This document shows positions 23,848-33,629 of a stretch of DNA of 64,000 nt, piece after piece. This DNA comes from an uncultured bacterium (GTDB taxonomy: Bacteria > Bacillota > Clostridia > Lachnospirales > Lachnospiraceae). The notes beneath the pieces are model-generated. The model saw nothing but the letters and a program-made list of their open reading frames with translations. It was not told where the DNA came from and did no database searches. Positions within the stretch are counted from its first letter, which is position 1. Each line of letters opens with the position of its first letter. The position numbers were made by a program, and so were the translations under genes. The stretch lies in NCBI GenBank assembly GCA_947381965.1, contig CANCXX010000024.1, positions 1-64,000 on the forward strand. Direction: 5' to 3'.

Positions 23848-24729
23848 ATGGCCTTTTGTATTATTACGGATTCTGCATCTGATGTGCCGGAGCGTGTGAT
23901 TAAGGAGTATGATTTACATGTGATTCCCACACCTGTTACAATAGAGGGGAAAGACTATTTTGACGGGGAGACGATATTTCCTGACCAGTTCTATGAGGTT
24001 CAGGCATCAGGAAAAGAAATTTCAACCTATCATGTAAGTCAGAATATGTTTTATGAGCATTTTCTTCCCTTTGCAGAGAGGGGGGATGAGGTGCTATATT
24101 TATGCTTTTCCACGGGAATTGCGGGAACATTTAATGCGGCAAGGCTGGCATATGAGGAGATACAGGAGGAGTATCCTGGTTTTCAGCTTACAATTATTGA
24201 TACAAAGTGTGCGTCTGTGGGATATGGACTTGTGGCGGAGAGACTGCTTTGTATGCAGAAAAACGGGGCTCCAAAGGAGCTGCTGATTGAAGCGGCGCAT
24301 TTTTTCTGTGAGCATATGGAACATGCGGTTACGGTGGTGGAACTGGGGTACTTGTTTAAAGGCGGGCGTCTTAGCAGAACTTCTTTTCTTGCGGGGACTG
24401 TGCTGGATATTAAGCCGATTATTATAGTGGATGAAAATGGTTCGCTGAAAGCAGTAGAAAAGGTACGGGGATGGAAAAAGGCCCAAAAAAGAATTCTGAC
24501 CATGGTTGGCGAAAAAGGAAAAAATCTTGAGAACCAGGTGGTGGGCGTCTGCTACGGCACAGACAGGGAGGCTTATGAATATATAAAAAAGGAACTTGTG
24601 GAAAGATATCATGTAAAAGGGCTTTTGGAAGGGCGTGTGGGCTGTGCCATTGGCGCACATACGGGTCCTGGAATTTTGGGGATTGTATTTTTAAATGAGA
24701 CTGATGAAAAGTACGATGCGTATTTATAA
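23848..24729 (+). CDS. DegV family fatty-acid-binding protein
   Basis: This 293-residue protein starts with the family motif ITDSASDVP and carries the STGIAGTFNAARLA helix-loop near residue 90 and GYLFKGGRLSRTSF near 167. DegV/FakB proteins bind a fatty acid and present it to the kinase FakA; no fakA is in this window. The final HTGPGILGIVF strand is complete. It precedes the sufC gene by 36 nt and may be co-transcribed with it. Confidence 0.93.
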   Translation: MAFCIITDSASDVPERVIKEYDLHVIPTPVTIEGKDYFDGETIFPDQFYEVQASGKEISTYHVSQNMFYEHFLPFAERGDEVLYLCFSTGIAGTFNAARLAYEEIQEEYPGFQLTIIDTKCASVGYGLVAERLLCMQKNGAPKELLIEAAHFFCEHMEHAVTVVELGYLFKGGRLSRTSFLAGTVLDIKPIIIVDENGSLKAVEKVRGWKKAQKRILTMVGEKGKNLENQVVGVCYGTDREAYEYIKKELVERYHVKGLLEGRVGCAIGAHTGPGILGIVFLNETDEKYDAYL

Positions 24730-24765
24730 TAAACGACTTGCAGGCCGGAAAAGTGTGGAGGATTT

Positions 24766-25497
24766 ATGCTGGAAGTAAAAAATCTGATGTTCCATCCCCT
24801 TGAAAACGGGTTGGAAAAAAGTATTATAGAAGATGTCAGCTTTATGGTGGCGGATGGGGAGATGCTGGTAATTACCGGACCAAACGGCGGGGGAAAATCC
24901 ACTCTTGCCAAGCTGCTTATGGGCATTGAAAAACCAGATGGCGGAAAAATATTTTTAGATGGCGTGGACATCACGGACTTTCGTATTGACCAGAGAGCCA
25001 ATGAGGGGATTGGGTTTGCTTTCCAGCAGCCGCCCCGGTTTAAGGGAATGACAGTAAAACGTCTTCTTTCCCTTGCGGCCGGAGAAGAAATGCCGGAGAA
25101 GAAATGCTGCGATTATTTAAGCAGCGTAGGGCTTTGTGCCAGGGAATATTTAAACCGGGAGGTGGATAATACCCTTTCCGGCGGGGAAATGAAGCGGCTG
25201 GAAATTGCAACGGTTCTTGCAAAACCCCATAAGCTGTGTATTTTTGATGAACCGGAGGCAGGAATTGATTTGTGGAGTTTTTCCATGCTGGTAAAGCAGT
25301 TTGAACAGCTTCATGCGGACAAGAAGGAAAGCCTGATTCTTATTTCCCATCAGGAACGGATTATTCAGATGGCGGATCGCATTATGGTGATCAGAGATGG
25401 AAAGATACAGGCCCTTGGAAGAAAGGAAGAGGTATATCCGGGACTTGTAAACGAGGACATGGGGTGCGCCTGTATGAACCCGGCTCACAGATTATAA
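24766..25497 (+). CDS. sufC: SufC-type Fe-S assembly ATPase
   Basis: The 243-residue ABC ATPase shows Walker A GPNGGGKST near 38-46, the Q-loop FAFQQPPRFKG typical of SufC, the signature TLSGGEMKRLEIA and Walker B LCIFDEPEAGIDLWS. SufC powers the SufB scaffold. Here it is followed only by one SufB/SufD-type gene; sufD, sufS and sufU are absent. This is the minimal two-gene arrangement called SMS in anaerobes. Confidence 0.92.
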   Translation: MLEVKNLMFHPLENGLEKSIIEDVSFMVADGEMLVITGPNGGGKSTLAKLLMGIEKPDGGKIFLDGVDITDFRIDQRANEGIGFAFQQPPRFKGMTVKRLLSLAAGEEMPEKKCCDYLSSVGLCAREYLNREVDNTLSGGEMKRLEIATVLAKPHKLCIFDEPEAGIDLWSFSMLVKQFEQLHADKKESLILISHQERIIQMADRIMVIRDGKIQALGRKEEVYPGLVNEDMGCACMNPAHRL

Positions 25498-25610
25498 GCA
25501 TAGGGCCGTATTCTGCCAGGGAAACAGCAGAGACAGGAATAGGAAATTCTCTAAGGCATGATATTAGATGAGATATAAGAAGGAAAATGTGGGAAAGGAA
25601 GAAAACAGTG

Positions 25611-26534
25611 GCAGATATTGACAAGGTAACGGCGTCTATTCTTGAAAAAATAGACGGTGAGGGCTTCCGGCAGGAGGGGGCTTATAATTTAAGGTATAAC
25701 GGTTATTCCCTTTGTCATGGAAATACAGAGCACATTACCATTAAAAGAAAAGAGGATAAGCAGGGAATTGACGTTTACATCAGCGGTGAAACCAAAGGCG
25801 AACAGGTGCACATTCCTGTGGTGGTTGCCGCATCTGGAATAACGGATGAGGTGTACAACGATTTTTATATTGAAGATGGCGCGCAGGTGACGATTGTTGC
25901 AGGCTGCGGCATTCATAACAGCGGCTGTAACGACAGCCGCCATGATGGGATTCATACGTTTCACATTGGCAAATGTGCCAATGTGCGATATGAAGAAAAA
26001 CACTATGGTGAAGGGGAGGGAACCGGGGCCAGGATTTTAAATCCGGTTACTAAAATCATTATGGAGGCGGACTCTGTGTTTACCTTAGATACGGTACAGA
26101 TTAAAGGTGTGGATTCTACTGTGAGGGAAACGGAAGTGGTTATGGGGGAAGGTGCAAAACTGTTTGTGATTGAAAAGCTGATGACCCATGATGACCAAAG
26201 CGCAGTTTCAAATATGGACATTTATTTAAATGGGGCGGACAGTTCCGCTCAGATTACTTCCCGCTCTGTGGCAAGGGGGCGGTCAAAGCAGACCTTTCAT
26301 CCGAAAGCGATTGGAAACGCTCTGTGCCATGCCCATATCCAGTGTGATTCGATTATTATGGACAGTGCACAGGTGTGTTCCATTCCTGAGATTGACGCAA
26401 AGCATGTGGACGCTGGGATTATACATGAGGCGGCCATTGGAAGGATTAATAATGAACAGCTGATTAAGCTGAATACCTTTGGGCTAAATGGGGAAGAGGC
26501 GGAAGCTGTGATTATAGAAAACTTTTTAAATTAA
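25611..26534 (+). CDS. sufB: SufB/SufD-type Fe-S scaffold protein (minimal system)
   Basis: The 307-residue protein has the SufB/D beta-helix core (repeats such as GAQVTIVAGCGIHNSGC and AQITSRSVARGRSKQTF) and a C-terminal helical end with CSIPEIDAKHVDAGIIHEAAIGRI. It is shorter than classical SufB (about 465 residues), as expected for the minimal SmsB form. The start is ambiguous: GTG at 25611 follows GGAAAGGAAG at good spacing, while ATG at 25587 has a site too close. Confidence 0.9.
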   Translation, partial: ADIDKVTASILEKIDGEGFRQEGAYNLRYNGYSLCHGNTEHITIKRKEDKQGIDVYISGETKGEQVHIPVVVAASGITDEVYNDFYIEDGAQVTIVAGCGIHNSGCNDSRHDGIHTFHIGKCANVRYEEKHYGEGEGTGARILNPVTKIIMEADSVFTLDTVQIKGVDSTVRETEVVMGEGAKLFVIEKLMTHDDQSAVSNMDIYLNGADSSAQITSRSVARGRSKQTFHPKAIGNALCHAHIQCDSIIMDSAQVCSIPEIDAKHVDAGIIHEAAIGRINNEQLIKLNTFGLNGEEAEAVIIENFLN

Positions 26535-26563
26535 ATATGCTTGCGGTATGAGGAGGGAGAAAG

Positions 26564-28288
26564 ATGAAAAAACTGCTTGTTTATTTAAAGGATTATAAAA
26601 AAGAAAGCGTATTAGGGCCTCTGTTTAAATTACTGGAGGCTTCTTTTGAACTTATAGTGCCTCTTGTTGTGGCGTCCATGATTGATGTGGGAATTGCGGG
26701 ACATGACAGAGGATATATCTTAAAAATGTGTCTGATTATGGCTGCGCTGGGATTAATTGGGCTGACCTGCTCTGTGACGGCCCAGTATTTTGCTGCAAAA
26801 GCGGCGGTGGGATTTGCAACCAAATTACGGCATGGCTTATTTGCCCATATCCAGAGCCTTTCTTTTTCCCAAATGGATAAAGAAGGCACCTCCACATTAA
26901 TTACAAGAATGACAAGTGATATCAATCAGGTGCAGTCCGGGGTGAATCTGGTTCTGCGCTTATTCCTTCGTTCTCCTTTTATCGTATTTGGGGCGATGAT
27001 TATGGCCTTTACAGTGGACGCAGCGGCGGCGCTGGTTTTTGTGGTGGTAATTCCTGTGCTGTCAGTAATTGTTTTTGGCATTATGCTGATAAATATACCT
27101 TTGTTCAAAAAGGTCCAGGGCGGGCTGGATAAGGTAATGGGAATCACCAGAGAAAATTTAACCGGAGTGAGGGTAATCCGTGCCTTTGGAGAGGAAGAAA
27201 ATGAAATACATAAATTCGATGTGGTAACAGACAGCTTGAAACGGATGCAGGAAATTGCAGGAAGAATTTCCGCATTAATGAACCCGCTTACATATATTGT
27301 GATTAACGCAGGGCTGATTGCGCTGATTTATGTAGGCGCTTTGCGGGTGGAAGCAGGCATTTTGACACAGGGGCAGGTGGTGGCGCTTGTAAATTATATG
27401 TCACAGATTCTGGTGGAACTGGTAAAGCTGGCCAACCTGATTATTACTGTTACCAAGGCAGTTGCCTGCGGAAACAGAATTGAGAGTATTTTTGAGATCC
27501 CGGCGGGTATGGAGCAGGGAAGCACCGCGTCTGATGGGGAAAGGGGAACGGTGGAATTTGATCATGTAAGCCTGCGGTACTATGAAGGAGGAGAGGAAGC
27601 TCTTACAGATATTCATTTTAAGGCAAAAAGAGGACAGACTATCGGCGTGATTGGCGGTACAGGTTCAGGAAAGTCTTCGTTAGTAAATTTAATCCCCCGC
27701 TTTTATGATGTAGCAAAAGGACAGGTGCTGGTGGACGGGACGGATGTGCGGGATTACGCTCTTGAGAAGCTTCGGGATAAGATTGGGGTAGTAATGCAAA
27801 AAGCGGTGCTGTTTAAGGGGACCATCCGGGAAAATCTTCTATGGGGAAATGAAAACGCCAGTGACGAGGAGCTGTGGGAGGCTTTGCGGACGGCACAGGC
27901 AGAAGAGTTTGTTATGAAGAAAGAGGGAAAACTGGAAGAGATGATTGAGCAGGAGGGAAGAAATCTTTCCGGCGGTCAGAAACAGCGTCTGTCTATTGCA
28001 AGGGCATTGGTGAAAAAGCCGGAAATCCTGATTTTGGATGATAGTGCGTCCGCACTTGACTATGCAACAGATGCCGCCCTTAGAAAATCCATAAAGGAGA
28101 TGCCGGGAGATACAACAGTGTTTATTGTTTCCCAGAGAGCATCTTCTCTGCTTCATGCGGATACGATCATTGTGCTGGATGACGGCGCTGTGGCAGGAAT
28201 GGGAACACATGAGAAGCTGCTGCAAAATTGCCAGGTATATCAGGAGATTTATTACAGCCAGTTTGAACGCAGGGAGGCAGAGGAATGA
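26564..28288 (+). CDS. ABC exporter half-transporter A (degenerate ATP site)
   Basis: This 574-residue protein has six membrane segments (residues 15-310) and a nucleotide-binding domain with Walker A GGTGSGKSS near 364 and signature NLSGGQKQRLS. The Walker B reads LILDDSASALD near 488, with Asp in place of the catalytic Glu. That change marks the non-hydrolysing half of heterodimeric exporters of the TM287/TM288 or BmrCD type. Its stop overlaps the start of the partner by 4 nt (ATGA). Substrate unknown; multidrug or lipid export is usual. Confidence 0.92.
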   Translation: MKKLLVYLKDYKKESVLGPLFKLLEASFELIVPLVVASMIDVGIAGHDRGYILKMCLIMAALGLIGLTCSVTAQYFAAKAAVGFATKLRHGLFAHIQSLSFSQMDKEGTSTLITRMTSDINQVQSGVNLVLRLFLRSPFIVFGAMIMAFTVDAAAALVFVVVIPVLSVIVFGIMLINIPLFKKVQGGLDKVMGITRENLTGVRVIRAFGEEENEIHKFDVVTDSLKRMQEIAGRISALMNPLTYIVINAGLIALIYVGALRVEAGILTQGQVVALVNYMSQILVELVKLANLIITVTKAVACGNRIESIFEIPAGMEQGSTASDGERGTVEFDHVSLRYYEGGEEALTDIHFKAKRGQTIGVIGGTGSGKSSLVNLIPRFYDVAKGQVLVDGTDVRDYALEKLRDKIGVVMQKAVLFKGTIRENLLWGNENASDEELWEALRTAQAEEFVMKKEGKLEEMIEQEGRNLSGGQKQRLSIARALVKKPEILILDDSASALDYATDAALRKSIKEMPGDTTVFIVSQRASSLLHADTIIVLDDGAVAGMGTHEKLLQNCQVYQEIYYSQFERREAEE

Positions 28289-30072
28289 AGAAGGAAAAGA
28301 AAAAATTTAATCAGAAGGAAACCCTTATTAAAGTTTTGAGGTATATTAAACCCTATAAATTTGTACTTGCATTGACAATTTTGATGGCGGTGATTTCCGT
28401 GGCCCTTACCCTGTATCTCCCGATTCTCACCGGGGACGCAGTGGACCGGATTGCTTTTATTTTTGACCCGTCCCCGCTGAGTGTGAGTATGCCCATGATA
28501 TGGGCGGGATTGTTGGGAGTCCTTCGCAAAATGGGAATTGTGATTGTGCTGACCGCTCTGACCCAGTGGATTATGAATATCTGCAACAATAAAATGGTAT
28601 ACAGCATTATACAGGATATCAGAAAAAAAGCCTTCCGCCGGCTGGAGGAGCTGCCTCTTAAGTATCTGGACGGGCATTCTCACGGGGATATTGTCAGCCG
28701 GGTGGTGGCAGATGTGGACCAGTTTGCGGACGGTCTGCTGATTGGATTTACCCAGTTGTTTACCGGGGTGATTACAATTTTGGGAACCCTTGGGTTTATG
28801 CTTTCTGTGAATGTGGGAATTACCATAGTGGTAGTGGTAATTACGCCTGTGTCGCTGTTTGTGGCAAGCTTTATTGCAAAGCAGACCTTTAGTATGTTTA
28901 AGCTGCAGTCAGAAACCAGAGGGGAGCAAACTGCGCTGATCAATGAAATGATAGGAAACCAGAAGGTGGTTCAGGCTTTTGGACGGGAAGATAAGACCCT
29001 GGAGCGGTTTGACGAAATTAACAGCAGATTGGAAAAGTGCTCTCTTCGCGCCATTTTCTTTTCATCCCTTACAAACCCATGTACCCGTTTTGTAAACAGT
29101 CTGGTATATACTGGCGTGGGATTAACCGGCGCGCTGGCGGCTTTGCGCGGCGGGCTTTCCGTGGGGCAGCTTACCTGTTTCCTTTCCTATGCAAACCAGT
29201 ATACCAAGCCTTTTAACGAAATTTCCGGCGTTATCACGGAGCTTCAAAATGCCCTTGCCTGCGCCGCAAGAATTTTTGAGCTGATTGAGGAAGAACCACA
29301 AAAGCCGGATAAGGACAGCACTGTAGTTCTAAAGAATGCCGGAGGAAGAGTGGATATTGAGGATGTGTCTTTTTCTTATGTGCCGGATAAAAGGCTGATA
29401 GAAAACTTAAACCTTCATGTGAAACCAGGACAGAGAATTGCAATTGTAGGGCCTACCGGATGCGGCAAGACGACGATTATCAATTTGCTGATGCGGTTTT
29501 ATGATGTGGATAAAGGGAAGATTTCTGTGGACGGAAGCAATATACAGAATATTACCAGAAAGTCCCTGCGCACTTCTTATGGAATGGTTTTGCAGGATAC
29601 CTGGCTAAAGCGTGGGACTATCCGGGAAAACATTATTGTGGGAAAACCAGGGGCGACAGAGGAGGAAATCATTGCAGCGGCAAAAGCTTCCCATGCCCAC
29701 AGCTTTATCAAGCGGCTTCCCAATGTATATGATACGGTAATCGGTGAGGATGGAGGGAGCCTTTCCGGTGGACAGAAACAGCTTTTATGTATTACAAGGG
29801 TAATGTTAAGTCTGCCTCCTATGCTGATTTTGGATGAAGCGACTTCTTCTATTGATACCAGAACAGAGATTAGGATTCAAAAGGCCTTTGCCGCCATGAT
29901 GGAAGGGCGCACCAGCTTTATTGTGGCCCACAGGCTGTCAACGATTCAAAATGCGGACGTGATTCTGGTGATGAAGGACGGACATATTATTGAACAGGGA
30001 AGCCACAGGGAGCTATTGGAAAAGAAAGGGTTCTATGCGGAGCTATATAACAGCCAGTTTGCCATTGCGTAA
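28285..30072 (+). CDS. ABC exporter half-transporter B (canonical ATP site)
   Basis: The 595-residue partner has a membrane domain with six helices, Walker A GPTGCGKTT near 388, signature SLSGGQKQLL and a canonical Walker B MLILDEATSSID near 513 with the catalytic Glu. The H-loop is FIVAHRLST. Together with the preceding gene it forms one consensus and one degenerate ATP site. A histidine kinase gene follows after 30 nt. Confidence 0.93.
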   Translation: MKKEKKKFNQKETLIKVLRYIKPYKFVLALTILMAVISVALTLYLPILTGDAVDRIAFIFDPSPLSVSMPMIWAGLLGVLRKMGIVIVLTALTQWIMNICNNKMVYSIIQDIRKKAFRRLEELPLKYLDGHSHGDIVSRVVADVDQFADGLLIGFTQLFTGVITILGTLGFMLSVNVGITIVVVVITPVSLFVASFIAKQTFSMFKLQSETRGEQTALINEMIGNQKVVQAFGREDKTLERFDEINSRLEKCSLRAIFFSSLTNPCTRFVNSLVYTGVGLTGALAALRGGLSVGQLTCFLSYANQYTKPFNEISGVITELQNALACAARIFELIEEEPQKPDKDSTVVLKNAGGRVDIEDVSFSYVPDKRLIENLNLHVKPGQRIAIVGPTGCGKTTIINLLMRFYDVDKGKISVDGSNIQNITRKSLRTSYGMVLQDTWLKRGTIRENIIVGKPGATEEEIIAAAKASHAHSFIKRLPNVYDTVIGEDGGSLSGGQKQLLCITRVMLSLPPMLILDEATSSIDTRTEIRIQKAFAAMMEGRTSFIVAHRLSTIQNADVILVMKDGHIIEQGSHRELLEKKGFYAELYNSQFAIA

Positions 30073-30102
30073 GGAATTACAGGCAATGTCAGGACAGTTC
30101 CT

Positions 30103-31938
30103 ATGGGAGAACAACAAAATATGGCACAGAAAGTAAAGGCGGTGTTTAACCGTATTTTTGGAATACGGCTGCGTTATCGGATGCTTTTGGTATATATAAT
30201 TGGAGGGGCGCTGCCTATTATCATAATTGGACTGTATCTGGTGCATGGAATTTATAATATTCTTACAGAGCAGGCCAAAAGTGCTGAAGTGACGGAACTG
30301 GATATGACCAGAAGGCAGGTGGAGGAGATGGCTAATACCCTGGTCACCGTTACCAAGTATTTTTATTTTGACCCCCAGCTGGAAGAAATTGCAGCCAAGC
30401 AGTATACAGATTATCAGGAGATGGTTCATGATTACCGGAAGTATGATTCCTTTTTAAACTATGGAAGCTACTATAACAATACCATTGCCTGGATGAATAT
30501 TTATCTGACAAATGATACCATTGTGTCCAATTCCCGTTTTACAAAGGTAACAGAGGAAATAGAAGAAGAAGAGTGGTATGCGTTAGCTAAGAAGAAAAAT
30601 GGAGGCGCTTTATGGCGGTTTTGTCAGGTCCCGTCCAAGGATAACCGTGCGCTGACGCTGCTTCGGATGCTGAAGACCAGACGAGGCGGGGATGTGGGGG
30701 TACTGGCAGTGTATGTACGCCCGGATCGTTTTCAGACATTTTTACAGGAGCGGGATTGTGATACTTTTGTAGTTTTAAATGGGCAGACGGTGGTGGCAGG
30801 GCAGGAACAGGGCCTTTATTTTGAACAGGTGGCAGGACTTCTGCCGGAAATGGAGAAAGGGCAGGTACAGAAGAATGTTATGCTTGACAAGCAGGAGTAT
30901 GTGATGACCTGCGAGAACCTGCCCCTTGTGGAATCGGAGGACTATCTGCAGATTATAAGCTTCCGGGCGTACAGGGATATTTTGCAGGAAGTAAGGGGGC
31001 AGATTGCCAAAAGTGCGGCATTTTTTATTTTAAGTGCCGTGTTGTCCATAACGGTTATTCTGCTGTTCTCCCATTCATTCAGCAGCCGGGTAGAGCGCTT
31101 CCGGGCTGAAATGCAGAAGGCAGCGGAAGGGAATTTTGCCCTGGAAAAGAATCTGGGCGGAAGTGATGAAATCAGTGATCTTTACGATTACCTTGGAACC
31201 ATGATTTATCAGATACAAAAGCTTCTGGCAGAGGTCTACCGGGAGCGGCTTCATGCGGAACGGCTGACAATCCAGCAAAAAGATGCGGAATTTAAGATGC
31301 TGGCAAGTCAGATAAATCCTCATTTTTTGTACAATACACTTGAAACGATCCGTATGAAGGCGCGCAGGAGCAGGCAGAGGGATATTGAAGAGATCGTACA
31401 GATGCTTGCAAAAATTATGCGAAGCACTTTGCAGGCAGGGGTAAGTGAGGTTACTATCCGCAATGAGATGGAATTAGTGGAAAATTATCTGAAAATCCAG
31501 CAATACCGCTTTGAGGAAAGAATTCAATATCACATTTATGTGGAGGAAGGGCTGTCACAGCTTTTGATTCTGCCCTTGATTATGCAGCCGATTGTAGAAA
31601 ATTCTATTATTCACGGACTGGAAAGTAAGGAAGGGATTGGAAATATTGACATTAAAGTTTGCCGGAGAGAAAGAAATGTTGTTATTTCCATTGAAGATGA
31701 CGGTCTGGGGATGGATAACGGCACACTGGAAAAGCTGCGGCAAAATTTGAACATCTATAATGAAAAAGGAAAGCATATTGGAGTCAGCAATGTACACCAG
31801 AGAGTGAAACTGAAATATGGGGAAAGCTATGGAGTGGAAATCTACAGTGTGGAAGGAGCAGGCACAAAGGTTGAGATTTTACTTCCGGCGGAAGCGGAAC
31901 TTGGGGGGAGCGCATATGTACAAAGTGATGATAATTGA
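30103..31938 (+). CDS. YesM-type sensor histidine kinase
   Basis: The 611-residue kinase has membrane segments near residues 27-50 and 305-327 around a large extracytoplasmic sensor, a HAMP region, then the His_kinase domain with the phosphorylated His in NPHFLYNTLETIR near 407 and an ATPase domain (PIVENSIIHG, DDGLGMD). Kinases of this class sense sugars and pair with AraC-type regulators. The ATG at 30121 is an alternative start. The 3' end overlaps the regulator gene by 23 nt. Confidence 0.92.
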   Translation: MGEQQNMAQKVKAVFNRIFGIRLRYRMLLVYIIGGALPIIIIGLYLVHGIYNILTEQAKSAEVTELDMTRRQVEEMANTLVTVTKYFYFDPQLEEIAAKQYTDYQEMVHDYRKYDSFLNYGSYYNNTIAWMNIYLTNDTIVSNSRFTKVTEEIEEEEWYALAKKKNGGALWRFCQVPSKDNRALTLLRMLKTRRGGDVGVLAVYVRPDRFQTFLQERDCDTFVVLNGQTVVAGQEQGLYFEQVAGLLPEMEKGQVQKNVMLDKQEYVMTCENLPLVESEDYLQIISFRAYRDILQEVRGQIAKSAAFFILSAVLSITVILLFSHSFSSRVERFRAEMQKAAEGNFALEKNLGGSDEISDLYDYLGTMIYQIQKLLAEVYRERLHAERLTIQQKDAEFKMLASQINPHFLYNTLETIRMKARRSRQRDIEEIVQMLAKIMRSTLQAGVSEVTIRNEMELVENYLKIQQYRFEERIQYHIYVEEGLSQLLILPLIMQPIVENSIIHGLESKEGIGNIDIKVCRRERNVVISIEDDGLGMDNGTLEKLRQNLNIYNEKGKHIGVSNVHQRVKLKYGESYGVEIYSVEGAGTKVEILLPAEAELGGSAYVQSDDN

Positions 31939-33439
31939 CGACGAGACAATGATACGGTGGGGAATCCATGATTTGCTGGACTGGGAAGAAGAGGGATTTA
32001 CTTTCTGTGAGGATGGAAAGGACGGAAAAGACGGGCTGAAAAAACTACTTGCAAACTGTCCTGACCTTGCGCTGGTAGATATTAAAATGCCGGGGATGAG
32101 TGGAATTGATTTGATACATGCCGCACGGGAGGCAGGATATGAGGGAAGCTTTGTAATACTTACAGGCTATTCGGAGTTTGAGTTTGCCAAATCAGCCATT
32201 AAACTTGGGGTAAAAGAATATCTGCTAAAACCCATTGATGAGGAAGAGCTGAAAGACTGCGTACGGAGAATAAGAGAAGAGCTTACACAAAGAGAAGGGG
32301 AGCGTATTTATCATTCTGCCAATGAAAATATTGCCAGGGAAGAACTGCTTCGAAGGATTATCCTGCAAATGGAAAACCGGGAAGAGCTGGAGGAAAAGAT
32401 AAAACGTTATCAGATTCCTTTTGGGGAAGAGATTTTATGTGCGGCGATTCTTACGGACCGGGAGATGTTAAGCCGGAAAGAATCAGGGGAGTTTCAGGAG
32501 AAAGTGCAGTATTTTCTGCAGGAAGAAGGATTGTACAACGAAAAGATGGTGATGGATAACCAGATTGTGCTCGTAAGCTCTGGGATGGATTATAAGATCT
32601 GGGTAGAGCTTCTCTCATGTCGTAATGCGCGGCTTCGGAAAAGGTTTGGGGAAGGGCTTTTGATTGCTGTGGGACATAATGTAAATCAATGGTATGATTT
32701 GTGTTATTCTTATGAGTTTGCTCAGTTTATGTTAGAGCAGGATTTTTTGTTTGGCCATTATGATGTGCTTTCCATCAATACCATTGAGGAACAACAGAAG
32801 AATGCGGAATGTCCTTCCACGGAGCAGTTTATCATGCTGATTGAAGTGGGGGATTTGGATGGAATAAGGGAATGTGTGGAGAAGTTCGGAACTTACTGCA
32901 AGAAAAACCTGATGAAAGAAATGGATATAAAAATCCAGATGATGTATAACATAATGATGATCCGCAATAGCATTGAGAAGAAGTATAATCAGCTTACCGG
33001 GCAGATTACAGAACAGATGGAGGAAATGAACCGGTCGGAAAAACTGGATCTGCTGATGGATTTGTACTGTTGTACGCTTCAGGACATGTGTCGTCAGATT
33101 GGCAGTGACGATTCAGCAACGGTTATCAAGCGGATGTATTATTACATGGAAAAAAATTATATGCAGGACCTTAAGGTGGAAGGCTTTGCAAAGATGTTCA
33201 ATTATAACAGCAACTATCTGGGAAAGATTTTCAGAAAAGAGATGGGGGATAGTTTTAACAATATTCTTGATACCATACGGATTGTAAACGCCAAGAGGCT
33301 TCTTTTGGAAAGCGATATGAAGGTATATCAGATTTCAGAACAGGTGGGATATAGCAATATTGATTATTTTTATCTGAAATTTAAGAAATATGTGGGAATC
33401 AGCCCCAAAGAATATAAAAAAGAAATGATTGATAAGTAG
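31916..33439 (+). CDS. AraC-type response regulator
   Basis: This 507-residue protein has a receiver domain (MYKVMIIDDETMIRWG, phosphoacceptor Asp in LALVDIKMPGMSG, Lys in YLLKPI), a long linker and a C-terminal AraC-type double helix-turn-helix (about 405-507, ending YVGISPKEYKKEM). It should respond to the preceding kinase and activate the sugar transporter genes downstream. The ATG at 31916 lies 4 nt after GGGGGGAG, inside the kinase gene, which indicates coupling. The frame is open farther upstream, but the family start is clear. Confidence 0.93.
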   Translation: MYKVMIIDDETMIRWGIHDLLDWEEEGFTFCEDGKDGKDGLKKLLANCPDLALVDIKMPGMSGIDLIHAAREAGYEGSFVILTGYSEFEFAKSAIKLGVKEYLLKPIDEEELKDCVRRIREELTQREGERIYHSANENIAREELLRRIILQMENREELEEKIKRYQIPFGEEILCAAILTDREMLSRKESGEFQEKVQYFLQEEGLYNEKMVMDNQIVLVSSGMDYKIWVELLSCRNARLRKRFGEGLLIAVGHNVNQWYDLCYSYEFAQFMLEQDFLFGHYDVLSINTIEEQQKNAECPSTEQFIMLIEVGDLDGIRECVEKFGTYCKKNLMKEMDIKIQMMYNIMMIRNSIEKKYNQLTGQITEQMEEMNRSEKLDLLMDLYCCTLQDMCRQIGSDDSATVIKRMYYYMEKNYMQDLKVEGFAKMFNYNSNYLGKIFRKEMGDSFNNILDTIRIVNAKRLLLESDMKVYQISEQVGYSNIDYFYLKFKKYVGISPKEYKKEMIDK

Positions 33440-33449
33440 GACAGAAGAG

Positions 33450-33473
33450 CTGCCAGATGACTGGCAGTTTTTT
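33450..33473 (+). terminator. terminator after the response regulator
   Basis: CTGCCAG-ATGA-CTGGCAG, a perfect 7-bp stem, is followed by six T. The transporter genes therefore need their own promoter. Confidence 0.9.
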
Positions 33474-33572
33474 GTTTAATGGAGAAGGAGTGGCAGATAT
33501 CATATAAAAAATGAACAATTTTCAGGGGTAAAGTGAGAAAATTAGGGCAAAATGCCTCCCAAAAACAGGGTA

Positions 33573-33609
33573 TCTGTAAAATGGATTCTTTTTTATAATA
33601 TTTTACAGA
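33573..33609 (+). promoter_or_regulatory. dyad around the -10 box of the sugar ABC operon
   Basis: Perfect 10-bp arms TCTGTAAAAT (33573-33582) and ATTTTACAGA (33600-33609) flank a TATAAT box at 33594-33599. No good -35 is seen. The arrangement fits a regulated promoter, either an operator or an activator-dependent start. Confidence 0.5.
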
Positions 33610-33629
33610 AAGGGAGGTTGCAAAAGATC

